Of a stretch of 64,000 nt of DNA, positions 35,301 through 46,973 are shown piece after piece. Under the pieces are notes generated by a model. It was not told where the DNA came from. It was given only the letters and a program-made list of their open reading frames with translations, and ran no database searches. The stretch comes from Boesenbergia rotunda (Eukaryota; Streptophyta; Magnoliopsida; Zingiberales; Zingiberaceae): contig JAGFNQ010000878.1 in NCBI GenBank assembly GCA_024364735.1, positions 248,001 through 312,000 of the forward strand. The letters are read 5' to 3'. The translations under genes were made by a program, and so were the position numbers. The first letter of the stretch is position 1. Each line of letters opens with the position of its first letter.

Positions 35301-36948
35301 TCTTCATGAAAGAAATGGGAGAAGTAACCTATATCCTTGGGATTAAAATCTATAGAGATAGGACATGATAGTTTCTTGGTCTTTCGTAATATATATACAT
35401 AGATAAGATGCTAAAATGGTTTAGCATAGAAGAATCCAAGAAAGGTTTTATTCTCATGAGACATGTGATTCACCTTTCGAAGTCTATGTGTTTGAACACA
35501 TAAGATGAGAGGATGTGCATGCATGAGTTAGATATCATATGCGTCAGCTATAAGATCGATCATATATGCTATGTTATGTATTAGGCCTGATGTATCGTAT
35601 GTTCTGAGTGTCCGAGTCGATATCAGTTGGATCTACACATGGATCATTGAGTGGCTATCAAGACCATCCTTAATACTTGAGAAAACTAAGGATGTGTTCT
35701 TGTTATATGGAGATGATGATATGGTCATACATGGGTATACTGATGTTATCTTTCAGAGAAACAAGGATAATTCTAAGTCCTAGTCTAGATACATATTCAC
35801 CCTCATTGGAGGCGCAATAAATTAGAAAAGTTCCAAACAAGAAATCATTGTTGATTCTATCGCTGAGGTGGAATACCATATGACTTCTGGAGCAGCAACG
35901 GAAGCGGGTTGGATCAATTAGTTTATCACTAAACTTGGTGTGGTTCCGACCATTATTGAAGCATTACCAGCAAGGTTCGTAGAATCGCGATCCTACACAG
36001 GATCGATTTGGGGTCAGGATCGGATCGGTCAGGATCGGATCGTAAAATCGTACGATCCTATCAAAAACCCTTAAAATGAAAAAATATACAATTTTTATTA
36101 ACACTATAATGAAAATAATCACGTTTAACTTCAAGAATATTCTATTTATTACAAGATGATTCAATTTAATTGTCAACCTATTAGATAATAGACATCTAAA
36201 GACTCATCATTTTAGAAAAAAGATATAACATAATATTATTAATCAAAAACTAACTAAAAAATAATTAAATAGATATTTAAATAATCTTAAAACACTAACA
36301 CTAACGATGTAAAAGATAAAAAAAATAATAAAAAAGATTAATAATCTTCTGGGCCTCTGAAAAGGCTTTAAATAATATTTTTTGGGATTCAATCTTAAAA
36401 CTAACTTGTAGATCTTTGAACGAGTTTCAATTTGATATATTATAGGTCACGTGGTTCAATCCGAGTCAAAAGTTATGACCTCTTAAAGCTTTCATCGATC
36501 CTGTTCCGATCCTGTTCCGATCCTGTCCGATCCTATACGATCCTGTCCGATCCTGTCCGATCCTACCGATCCTGCTGCGATCCTGCTACAAAAAATGATT
36601 CTGCGCGATTCTGGATCGTTTTGTGGTCCAGGATCGTAGGATCGTACGATCCTACGATCCAGGATCGCGATTTTGCAAACTATGATTACCAGTTTACTGT
36701 GACAACAATGGGGCCATTGGATAGGCCAAGGAACTAAGGTCTCATCAACAATCTAAACAAGTACTTCTCCATTATCATTTGATCAGGGAGATCATAAGTA
36801 GGGGAGAAATATAAATTGAGAAAATTGCCACCTAAAGGAACTTAGCGAATCCTTTAACAAAGGCTCTACCACAAAATAAGTTTGAGAGTCACTACGAATC
36901 CTCTGGTATATGATACCAAGGCGATTGCCATTAGGCCAAGTGGGAGTA
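32312..36948 (+). pseudogene. Copia gag-pol remnant, plus strand
   Basis: Successive fragments in changing frames follow Copia gene order. Gag starts at 32312 (MTSVDLHLILDTNKLIGSNF), with a protease-proximal WVLDT-like segment near 33145. The GAG-pre-integrase finger is around 33565-33690 (WHCRLGHISKKCMSELHK). The integrase core follows (LIHIDVCGPM, then FITFIDDHSRFGYVYLLRY). Reverse transcriptase fragments span about 34730-35330, with YINDILL in place of YVDDILL. RNase H lies at about 35870-36780. Stops and frameshifts occur throughout, so it cannot make a polyprotein. A hAT-type MITE splits the RNase H segment at 35971. A polypurine-like ccaagtgggag lies at 36937-36947. Confidence 0.82.
35971..36684. 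mobile_element. hAT-type MITE inserted in Copia RNase H
   Basis: A 714-bp element with imperfect terminal inverted repeats: caaggttcgtagaatcgcga at the left, and catagtttgcaaaatcgcga as the reversed right end. Perfect 8-bp duplications attaccag lie at 35963-35970 and 36685-36692. Removing the insert restores the Copia frame through ...EALP then VYCDNNGA. Both ends carry arrays of gatcctgtcc/ggatcgg units that are complementary to each other. The AT-rich middle has no coding capacity. Confidence 0.85.
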
Positions 36949-36953
36949 TATTA

Positions 36954-37920
36954 TGTAAGTACCTCGAGTTAGTTTTGATATGGTCAACCGAGTCAAGTTA
37001 GGTTTTGTTGGTATTTAATACTTGTGTCTAAGTGTGCAGGAGCTTAGAAGCACAAGAAGTCGAGCGAAAGACGTAGCGAGCGAGAAGGATGGTACGGAAA
37101 GAGAGTCAATGGGCTCAGTGCATTTAAGGGACAAGAAGCTGCGGAAGCGTACACGATGGACGAGAAGGACGTGCATGACGTCTGAGGGACGAGAAGCCTG
37201 GGAGGTAGCCTGTTCGAGTAGAAGGTCGAAGTTGGATTTGGGTGAACTCAACTCCGGACAACCGGAGAATCACCCAAGCGAGCGGGAGTGAAAAAGATCA
37301 ACTTAGAGTTGATCTTGAAGACCTGAGGCACCTCACTTGTGATTGAGGGCGCTTCGAGTGTCCAAAATTAAAGTTGTAGAAAAAGCAACTAAGGCGCCCT
37401 AAAGATCGCCCTAGTTCAAGTGAGGCACTCTAGAGGGTGCCCTGGTTGTGAACTGAGGGCCTTAGAGGACGCCCTGGATGTGAACAATAGCCGTTAGCTA
37501 CCGTTGCTGTGTGGATATACTTTATCCATTTAGGGCGACCTGGGACTCAACTAGGGCCCCTAATTACCATGTCAGCAAACGGTCACTTCGATCGTTGGCT
37601 ATAAATAACCCTCTAGAGCTAGGAATTAAGCACAACAATTGTAACTTAATTTTTTTAACTCTTCCGTGAGCATTTCAATGTCTGTAAGAGGCTTCTTGCC
37701 TTCAACAAAGGAGACTTTTAGTGGAGCTTTTTCAATGCCTTGTATTAGCAATCTTCCCGATTACAACATAGTAAATCTGAGCCTCTTTCTTTTTGTTTTT
37801 CATGTGTAGATTATTTTATTTGTTTAACTAATTTGTCTATCTTTGCCAAGCAAGTGCAAAAGATTAAGTTTTAATTTGCAAGGTTATTCACCCCCTCTAG
37901 TTGGCCTACCGAGACCTACA
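36954..37920 (+). mobile_element. Solo Copia LTR with 5-bp target duplication
   Basis: Starts TGTAAGTACCTC and ends CGAGACCTACA, with perfect 5-bp duplications tatta at 36949-36953 and 37921-37925. The tail ttattcaccccctctagttgg is typical of Copia LTRs. With no internal region it is a solo LTR of 967 bp, inserted just past the polypurine tract of the host Copia element. Confidence 0.85.
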
Positions 37921-39138
37921 TATTATATTTGGAGTGTCCTAAGACAATCATTTTAGATATTCTAGCATTTGTTGATAAATAAAATTTCTTATTTGAGTTT
38001 GCATTCTATATGTATGTGATATTGATCTTAAACTTAATTTATGAAATCCATAATACAATGCAAAACATGAGAAAAATTATGATTGGATCACAATTAGTTG
38101 GTATCTCTTTATATGTAATTATGTACATATTGAAATATTCGCTAGTTGGTGAATTGATGAGATTAAACATCATCAATTCTGTAAGACTATCATATATTAT
38201 ACTCCTTGATTTATCCAAGCAATCAATCCTCATTGGCTGAAAATATTGGGATATTGAGAGTTAAAAATATGGCATTAGTTAAGGGTAACCAGTTCATTGG
38301 ATATGACCAACTATGAGATTTCATGTGTTTTTTTACATGTCGATTTCATTACAACTCGAGTACAAATTTCCTTAGACTTGTATATTCAAGTTATGTTAGT
38401 TATGGAGGCTTATAGTTTGATATCTTAACAAATATCTCCTAGGAGGTGTAGTTCTGAAATGATTGAACATAAGTAATATGCCCGAAGGTATTTGAATAGC
38501 CCATAGAGGATTCATCACTCCTTTTATGAGGAGACATATACCCTATAACCTTTTGTTAGGATTATTTCTCATAAGTGTTTGGTCAAAACAAATATGTCAA
38601 AAGGATGATGGTCTTCATGGACATATATTTTGAGTATTTCAAATCCACAGGAGAAGGAACTACAACTTGGGTTAGGTATAACATAATCAAGCTAGTGAGA
38701 TTGACACATAGACCATGTCCTGAACCAAGTGAGTATAAGATCAGTGAAAGACATAGATGCACTGATAAATGTAGCTGCTGAAGGGTTCAAAGATGTTTTG
38801 AAGTCAATTGTGATTTATAATCTATTGGGTCATGATGTACTATTAGGTGTCACTCATAATTTATTCATAATGAATGGTTAATTATGAGTGACCAACATAA
38901 CCAGAAATCTATCGGGTCACATGCACTATAAATATATCTAAAAATAGAAAAATAGGTTAGAGAATAAGATTCTCTAAGAGAGAGAGATTGAATCTATTTA
39001 GACCGGACAAAGAACAAATATGAAAAGTATTTACCACATCGGAATTGCTTATGGGCTATGCCTCTGTAGGCGGGTTGAGCCTACTCATATGATATGAGTT
39101 TGGATTTTTTTTTCACACCTATTGTAGGTGATTCAGGC
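37921..39138 (+). mobile_element. 3' LTR region of the plus-strand Copia element
   Basis: Continues the host Copia after the solo LTR with the ttggagtgtcctaagacaat motif common after the Copia polypurine tract. It reaches a TATA-like core near 38927 and a leader-like segment. No pol sequence remains. Its right end is lost where a hAT end fragment starts at 39139. Several short frames inside have no recognised product. Confidence 0.6.
38927..38934 (+). promoter_or_regulatory. Putative LTR TATA box
   Basis: tataaata followed at about 40-60 bp by gaataagattctctaag and a purine-rich leader, a layout like Copia LTR promoters. Sequence evidence only. Confidence 0.35.
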
Positions 39139-39412
39139 TAGGGGTGTAAATGAGTCGAGCCGCTCGTGAGCCGCTCGCGAGCCGCTCGGTCAAAACTCGA
39201 CTCGAGCTCGGAGTTGACCGAGCTCGAGCCGAGCTCGAGCTGGCTCGTTTACAATTCGAGCCGAGCCCGAGCCAATTCAAAGCTTGCTCGATGGCTCGTC
39301 GAGCCATATCGAGCCAAGCCTGGGATCTATCCAATAAATCCAAGGGCTGAGCTGAATGCTGAAGTGAACGGTCAGGATTAGTAGATCAATTAATAAAAAA
39401 TTAAAACTCAAC
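39139..39412 (+). mobile_element. Truncated copy of a hAT transposon end
   Basis: Identical, as far as read, to the first 274 bp of the full hAT copy that starts at 39618, including its terminal repeat taggggtgtaaatgag and the gagctcgagc subterminal repeats. It stops within a few bases of an N at 39417 and has no right end or matching target duplication. It is either an abortive or deleted copy or an assembly artefact. Confidence 0.8.
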
Positions 39413-39416
39413 ACTC

Positions 39417-39417
39417 N
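39417..39417. other. Ambiguous base (assembly seam)
   Basis: The only N in the window. It lies between the truncated hAT end and a sequence ttgtaagtg that looks like an intron donor of the ubiquitin protease gene. Confidence 0.9.
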
Positions 39418-39617
39418 TTGTAAGTGAAAATATGCTACTAGACTTAAAAATTTCGTGCTTTGTGACATTTTTGCTCTGTTATTCTGTACAGGTTCTTCTG
39501 GAAGTGCAAGTCTCCGCATTATTAGAAAACATGATCTGTAAAAGTGAAGCTAAGAAGGACAACCTACAACTAGATCAGTCTAAATTGACTGGTTCCTGTT
39601 ATGGTGACCCTCTTATG

Positions 39618-42600
39618 TAGGGGTGTAAATGAGTCGAGCCGCTCGTGAGCCGCTCGCGAGCCGCTCGGTCAAAACTCGACTCGAGCTCGGAGTTGACCGA
39701 GCTCGAGCCGAGCTCGAGCTGGCTCGTTTACAATTCGAGCCGAGCCCGAGCCAATTCAAAGCTTGCTCGATGGCTCGTCGAGCCATATCGAGCCAAGCCT
39801 GGGATCTATCCAATAAATCCAAGGGCTGAGCTGAATGCTGAAGTGAACGGTCAGGATTAGTAGATCAATTAATAAAAAATTAAAACTCAACAACTCACTC
39901 AAATCTCGACCTCGACTCTCAAGACAACAAAAACCCTAGTGGCTAATACCCTACCTCTCGCAGCGTTGCCGCCGCTACGTGATGTCGTGATTTGCTTCGA
40001 CCTTCGACCTTCACTGGAAAACCCTCGTTCCCGCGTTTCCCAAGCTTTCAAAACTCAAAAGCCTTTGTCTCGCTCGCTGCCTCAAAAACACTCCTTCGTG
40101 TCGCTGTCGGCTGCCTTAACTCATCTCCGTGTCTGCTCACCAACTCGAAAATTTCTCCTCCTTGAGACTCTCTCGGTTCTGGGACAAGTTGCTTGCAGAG
40201 GCGAACAAGTTCCTTTTTGGAATTGTAGTTCAGACTTTAAGCGTTGTGTTGTGTTTGGTTTATTTTTTCAATGGAAAAAAAAGAAAGTCTTATGGCTGAT
40301 GATTGTTAAGGGAGAAAACTATCAAATAACTTCTTAGGCTTCTCTTTGTTTTGTTCCTCTTTCGTGTTTGTTTTCTTGTGAATTTAATTTCTTGATCTTA
40401 CTTTAGCTATAGAGTTCTTCAGTAGTTTCTCATCTTACATATAAAGGTTTTAGAATTTAGATTGTATTAAATTCTTTCAACTTTGACCTGGGGAATCCTT
40501 TCTTTCACAAGAGAAAGGTTTATTTTACGCTCATGTTCCAAACAAACATAGTGAAAAAGAATCATAATCGTTTGTATGTTAATTCTTTATAGTATGTTTG
40601 ATTGAAAAGATTTTTTTCTCCACTACAATCAGGTTAAAATGCCTGATATTCAGTTAGGAGTCAGGACTTAGGAGGTCAATCATTGAGAAACCCATGGGGC
40701 TAAATTTGCTAGATTCCATTGCTGCTTCCAATGTTTGTGAATTTATCCTATAATTTTATAGGCCTTCTTAATAAACTTTATATTGCCTTTAGTGTTCTTA
40801 TAATGAATTATACTGTTGCTTCCAGTCTTCTTATATTGAATTATAAGAAAAATAGGTTTTCTTTGTTTATCTTCTTTAGAATTTATTCTTTGAGCTTTTT
40901 TCAGCCATGGCATGCTCTTCTAATTATTGTTTGAGCATTTTATAATTTATTATCTTTTGATCAGTTATGTCGCTATCGCTAGAAGAGTCATCTATTCCAA
41001 CCACGGTAAACAGTGCCGTTGCTGAAAATAATGAGGTTAATCTTGAGATCAACAAGGAAATTGGCACAACTAGTCAAGAAGCACAAGAAAATGCTGAAGA
41101 AAAAAAGGAAGAGGAGTTCCAAATAAAGAAAAGGAAAAAAAGTTCAGAAGTTTGGAATGATTTTGACATAGTGGATGGATCAAAGAAAGCTAAATGCAAA
41201 CACTGTCAATCTCTTTTTACAGTATGTAAATCAGGAGCCACATCAAGTCTTTTAAGACATAGATCAAATTGTGTCAAGAGGAAAATTCATATGCGAGCAG
41301 CTGAACAACAAACAAAGTTGAATTTTTTGCCCACTGATTCAGCTTCACCATCTATTCCTCCGTTACATTCTGGAAAATTTGACATGGAACAAATGAGGGA
41401 GGCTGCTGCTCATTGGATTATGATGCACGAACATCCATTCACCATTCTTGATGAAGAGGGGTTCAATTTAATGATGAGACGTGGAATGCCAGAATGGCAA
41501 AAAATTAGCAGGACGACATGCAAAGCAGATTGTATGAAAATTTATGAAGTTGAGAAAAAGAGGTTGAAGAAAAGTCTAGAGTGTGTTGATAAAATAAGTT
41601 TGACAACAGATTGTTGGAAGTCCAAGACTCAAAAAATTGAATACATGGTTGTCACTGGCCATTGGATTGATTCTTGTTGGAATTTACAAAAGAGGGTTTT
41701 AAGTTTTATTAACATTCCACCACCAAGGGGAGGTCTTCAAATTTCTGATGCCATTTTCAAGTGCATGAAAGAGTGGGGCATTGAAAACAAGGTTTTCACA
41801 ATTACAGTTGATAATGCTTCAAGTAATGATTTGGCTATTCGGTACATGAAGACACGATTCGAAGATCTAGAACATTGGCATGCCAAGGAAATTTATTTCA
41901 TGTTCGTTGTTGTGCACATATCTTGAACTTGTGCGTTCAAGATGGGTTGAGAGAGATTGAAGATATTATTATTAATATAAGGGAAAGTGTAGAATATGTA
42001 AATCGTTCAGAGGCAAGACGTCTACAATTTGCAGAGTGTGTGCAACAATTGCAGTTAAAGGATAAAAAATTGATTCGTGATTGCAAAACCCGGTGGAACT
42101 CGACTTTTGAGATGTTAAGTTGTGCACTCAAGTTCAGAGAGGTTTTTCAGATGTTTAAAGAACGTGATCAGTTTTATGGTTGCTGCCCTCAGGAAGAAGA
42201 ATGGGACAAAGCTCAAAAGATTTGCTCACTGTTAGAGGCTTTTTGGACAGCCACGCATATCATTTCAGGTACTGAGTATCCTACTTCAAATTTATTTCTT
42301 CAAGAAGTTCAGAAAATAAAGACAGCATTGGATACTTATGCACAACATGAAGATTTGTTTCTTAAGCAGCTAGCTAGAAAAATGAAAGAAAAGTTTGACA
42401 AGTATTGGGGTGATTGTAATCTATTGATGGCTATAGCTGCTGTGTTAGATCCAACCAAAAAAATACTTGCAATTGAATTTTGCTTCCCTAAACTTTATTC
42501 TGAATTTGATGCCTCTATGCATATCTCAAAAGTTAAGGAAGTAATTAATTCTCTTTATGAAGAGTATGTTTTTGAAGAAGCTAATAAAGGAGTGTCTCAT

Positions 42601-44910
42601 CCATCTGAGTCCGAGAGTTTTGGCTCTTCAAGTGTTAGAAAAAGTCAACAAAGTTCTGTGTATAGTTGGGATGATTTTGATGACTATTGTGCAAAAGTTG
42701 AAACTTCAGAGACTAAGCGATCTGAATTGGTAGATTATCTTGAAAAGGGTCGTTTAAAGAAGAATGAGATTCCTAAAATATTTTCATGCTTAGAATGGTG
42801 GAAGATGAACAAGATGCAGTATCCAATATTATCAAAGATGGCAGCTGATATTTTAGCAATCCCAGTGAGTTCAGTGGCTTCAGAAGCAACATTTAGTGCA
42901 GGGACAAGAGTTATTGATTCTTATCGTTCATCACTCTCTCCAGACGCAGTGCAGGCTATATTATGTGGGGGTGATTGGCTTCGACACATACATGGACTGA
43001 AAAAGAAGACTAAGGTAAGTTAAATTCTATTATTAGTTTTCTAAGTTACAAACTAAATTTCATCACTTATTTATCTAATTTTTACTTTTTCAGAGAGAGA
43101 AAACTTACCAAGAAATTTTTCTTCCAGTATCTACCTCTTAAGACTTACAGTAAGGTAAATTTCATTTTTTTACACAAGTATAAACGTGTAAATCTGTTTT
43201 ACACAAGTAAGGAAAATACAAGTATAAATGTGTAAATCTATTTTTTTCTTGCACAGGGGCTGCTAATCTTCATGGTTCATATTTTAGTATCATGTTTAGT
43301 CTTCATCTATTTTGTAACTTTTCATTCTTAAGAACACTAAATCTTGCAAAAATCGTTATATTTTAAGTTTTAACTAATTGGCATCTTGATTCAATATTCA
43401 CAGCCGCGGCGAGGATGCTTTGAGATATGCGAGGAAGGCGGTCAAACTTCTGTATCTTTACTGGTATAGTGGTATTCTTATACATCACTACTACATATAT
43501 CCCATTCAGCACTCTAAAATGCTTCTATATTGAAAGGAAGCATACTGTCATACACATACTGCCATTGCAGGATATGGGAGCATACTGCACTCCATCAGTC
43601 CATCTCATATTGATTCAATTCATCTAATTGTACAATTTATGGATTTCTAATTTGTAGAATTATTTTGACACATACTGTGCTTACTGTCATCCATCTAATT
43701 GTACAATTCATCTATTGTCATACACATATTGTCATCGATTTGTTCATACTTCATAGTAAACTTGCATTTCTCATCCTAATAATGTGTCATGCTGTCCTTG
43801 TAGGATATGGGGCGTCCCTTTACAGTTTACACTAATGAAGAAGCTCAACATGGAAGATGTAATCAAGGACATTTTGGAGAAGAACACTTGATTGGGAATG
43901 GATACAGGATTAGTAGAAAAGCTACGATTAGAGAGTTTTATTATGAATGTCTCTATGTAATTTTATATCCTGTAGAAGATTGAGACTTTAAGTGGCAATG
44001 TGACATTGTTCTAAACTTCTAATCTGTAATTCTGCATGAACTGCTCTTTGAAGTTTGAAGTGATGCTTGATGCTCCTATCTCTAAGCTTCCCAAATGTGA
44101 TCTATTCTATTGTTTAGTTGCAGAGTTGAGTTAAATGATGAGACAACATTATCTGTCGTTTTGGGCATTTATACCTTTTAGATGAACTGCTCTTTTAAGT
44201 GATGCTTGATGCTCCTATCCCTTATATTGAAGTTCTTGAACTGATGAAGACTTGAAAAGAGCAAACAATAATTTTGAAACAGAGAGTTTACTTTTTGACA
44301 GAGGGACGAGGAGAGCCTCTTGAGGGATAATGCTATTGTAATTTGCAAGTATAAAATCCAGATTTGTGTTCTTTATTCTCTACAATGCATATCCAGTGTT
44401 CATATATTTTTCTTTTCATCGGAAGCCATGTTGATCAGTTGATGGTATCGCCAACAAACTGCCTCATGCATGTAACAAAGAACTGCTTGGTAACACTACA
44501 AGCCTGTGAATTTGTGATATTTCATTGATGAATCTGTGATTTTTTTTACATCTATGAATGTGAATGTGTGATATTTTTTTACAGCTATGAATGTGAATGT
44601 GTGATATTTAAAATAACATTGTTTTCCATAAATAAATAAGAACTTGATGAGGTATTTGTGGTTAGAAGGTTTCGGTGGAGGTTCTCATGTAGCAGAGGTT
44701 GCAAGTTCGAATCATGACCTTACCCCATTTTTATTAGATTTTTCGGCTCGAATTTGGCTCGAGCTCGGCTCGAGCTCGACTCGAGCCGAGTTCGAGCTCG
44801 ATTTTACTAGCTCGATCGAGCTCGAGCTCGAGCCGAGCTCCTTTGGTTTTCTCGAGCTCGAGCTCGAGCCGACCTTTGGCTCGGCTCGGCTCGACTCGTT
44901 TGCAGCCCTA
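39618..44910 (+). mobile_element. Full-length hAT transposon, copy 1 (5293 bp)
   Basis: Terminal inverted repeats are taggggtgtaaatgagtcga at the left and, reversed, tagggctgcaaacgagtcga at the right. Perfect 8-bp duplications ctcttatg lie at 39610-39617 and 44911-44918. Both ends carry several hundred bases of gagctcgagc-type palindromic subterminal repeats. The transposase gene is on the plus strand with a 5' leader and downstream non-coding exons. Excising the element and one duplication joins ...CYGDPLM to CNGSVGYSD in the ubiquitin protease exon without changing frame. It is nearly identical to copy 2 (54839-60132). Confidence 0.95.
40967..43141 (+). pseudogene. hAT transposase, copy 1, frameshifted
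   Basis: Same protein as copy 2 but with one A missing at about 41850 (atgaagacacg against atgaaagacacg), so residues up to about 295 and the remaining part fall in two frames (40967-41926 and 41875-43023). The coding exon ends at 43014 with donor gtaagt. A short last exon 43094-43141 is preceded by tttttcag and ends in TAA. The BED finger, the Asp of TTDCW and the Asp of VDNASSND precede the break; the C-terminal dimerisation region follows it. Unless corrected it cannot make a full transposase. Confidence 0.9.
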
Positions 44911-45819
44911 CTCTTATGTGCAATGGCAGCGTAGGATATTCAGACTCGGATCTGCAGAATGGGAGCCTCAAAGGTGGTGGTCTGTTTGGATTGAGAGGAT
45001 TAGACAATCTTGGAAATACATGCTTCATGAACAGTTCGCTCCAATGCTTGGCGCGCACACCGAAGCTTGTGGAATACTTTCATGGAAATTATCGTAAGGA
45101 AATCAATACTCAAAATCCATTAGGCATGAAGGTATGTCATTGTTTGATCGATTCATACTAATTTGAATGTAGTAGTTCTAATTTAAATAAATATTTGCCT
45201 TTCTCTTACATTTTTGTTTTTGGTTCGTGAAAGTTTTGCTCAATCAAGTCTATGCATTTACTATATTCTTCACTAAGCCTGTACTTCTGCACAGGGAGAG
45301 CTTGCTATGTCATTTGGAGATCTCTTAAGGAATTTGTGTACAGTAGATAGATCGCCTGTTGTTCCACATGTTTTTAAGGGGAAGCTTGCTCGATTTGCCC
45401 CACAATTTAGTGGCTTTAACCAACATGATTCGCAGGTATTCAATCGTGGATTACTGGCGACTTGCTCTAGAGTCTCCATAATTATAACTTAAAATTGGAA
45501 ATTCTTAGATGAAATAAACACTTATTTTCACATTTATGCTTGGTTTCATAGGAGCTTCTTGCTTTTCTGTTAGATGGACTTCATGAGGATCTGAATCGTG
45601 TCAAACACAAGCCATATGTTGAAGCTAAAGATGCATCTGGTCGTCCTGATAAAGAAGTTGCTGATAAATACTGGGGAAATCATTTAGCTCGAAATGATTC
45701 TATCATCGTTGATATTTGCCAAGTGAGTCCTGTAGTTCTGCACTAAATGCTTATCTCGGCCAATTGATCAACATTAGAAATCTGATCTCCCAATATTTTC
45801 TAGGAAATATAGAAATCGA

Positions 45820-45972
45820 TGCAAAGGCGATTACGCTCGCCCCCAGCGCCCCCGACAGCCTGCCCCTAAGCCAAGACGAGGGAGGTAAATCACGGTAACC
45901 GAAACAGTTAGGACACAGTTGTGCCGAGAACTTTGTACACAGGACGCCTTTGATATTATCGCAGCGCGCCCG
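45820..45972. mobile_element. SINE-like element in a ubiquitin protease intron
   Basis: A 153-bp GC-rich insert flanked by perfect 18-bp duplications aggaaatatagaaatcga (45802-45819 and 45973-45990). It shares gcaaaggcgatt, the cgcccc-rich block and gggaggtaaatca with the insert at 8707-8831, so the two represent one family. Confidence 0.8.
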
Positions 45973-46744
45973 AGGAAATATAGAAATCGAGGTGATACAG
46001 CAGTTGATTTGGTTCTGTTCATGTCAAAGCTTCTTATGGCATGCATGACCTATTGGGATTATTAATTCTACTTTTCAGTTCTCACTTTGTTGCAAAAACG
46101 TTCTGAAAGAATTCGTTTTCATTATGCTTTCTCAAACGTATCCTATGCTTTTTGTGGTTAATGCACTTTTACTAATCATACAAATCTTTCTATATCTGAT
46201 CTCTAGTAATTGGAGTTTCTTGTTCATGGTTAACATTACAGGGTCAATATAAGTCGACTTTAGTTTGTCCTGTATGCAGCAAAGTGTCGATAACATTTGA
46301 TCCCTTCATGTATTTGTCCCTGCCACTGCCATCAACGACAATGAGGACAATGGCTGTTACTGTTTTCAGTACCGATGGTAGTATCGAGCCATCATCCTAC
46401 ACAATTAATGTGCCTAAGTCAGGGAAATTGAAGGACCTTATTCGAGCACTAGGTGTTGCTTCTTCTTTGAGAGATGATGAGAGTCTGTTGATTGCTGAGG
46501 TGTGTTCTTCTAAAACAAAAAAATTGCTTTGATGTATTCAATCAACGAACTTTTAGTCTAGTATTGAATTAACTAAGGCAAGCATCCACAGGTTTATGCT
46601 AATTGCATTATCCGTTTTCTGGATGAGCCATCAGATTCAATATCCCTGATTAGAGATGAAGATCGCCTAGCAGCATATCGGCTACCAAAAGATGCTGAAA
46701 AATCTCCATTGGTGGTTTTTGTACACCAAAGATTGGAAGAGTAA

Positions 46745-46973
46745 GGGGGCGTTTGGTTTGTATTTTCCAGTCTGTTTTTCATTTTCATTTTCTGTAGAAA
46801 ATGCGGTTTTCTAGAAAACATGTTTGGTTTGCATTTTCCAACTTTGTTTTTCAGAAAAAAAACATAGCGTTTTCTGGAAAACTGGAGAATGAAAAAAAGT
46901 CATTTTCCAAAAAATTAGAAAATGCGATTTTCTGGAAAATAAAAATGAAAAATGGAACAAACCAAACGCCCCC
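46745..46973. mobile_element. Tourist-like MITE next to a splice donor
   Basis: A 229-bp element with terminal repeats gggggcgtttggtttg (left) and caaaccaaacgccccc (right) and 3-bp duplications taa (46742-46744, 46974-46976). This is the pattern of PIF/Harbinger-mobilised Tourist MITEs. Its interior is made of ttttcc/ggaaaa words. It sits 4 bp inside the intron after the 46740 exon end, leaving the donor as gtaagg. Confidence 0.85.

Noticed and set aside
39150..39860. Repeated 66-71-residue frames rich in Arg/Ala/Glu/Ser
   Set aside because: They are translations of the GC-rich subterminal repeats of hAT, found in each copy of that end and on both strands.
39939..40337. 132-residue frame near the start of hAT copy 1
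   Set aside because: The counterpart in copy 2 (59811-59584) diverges after a single-base difference, so the frame is not conserved; it is more likely the leader exon.
44644..44934. Frame covering the right end of hAT copy 1 into the protease exon
   Set aside because: It merges hAT subterminal repeats with host sequence; the same first part is seen in copy 2 joined to unrelated LTR sequence.
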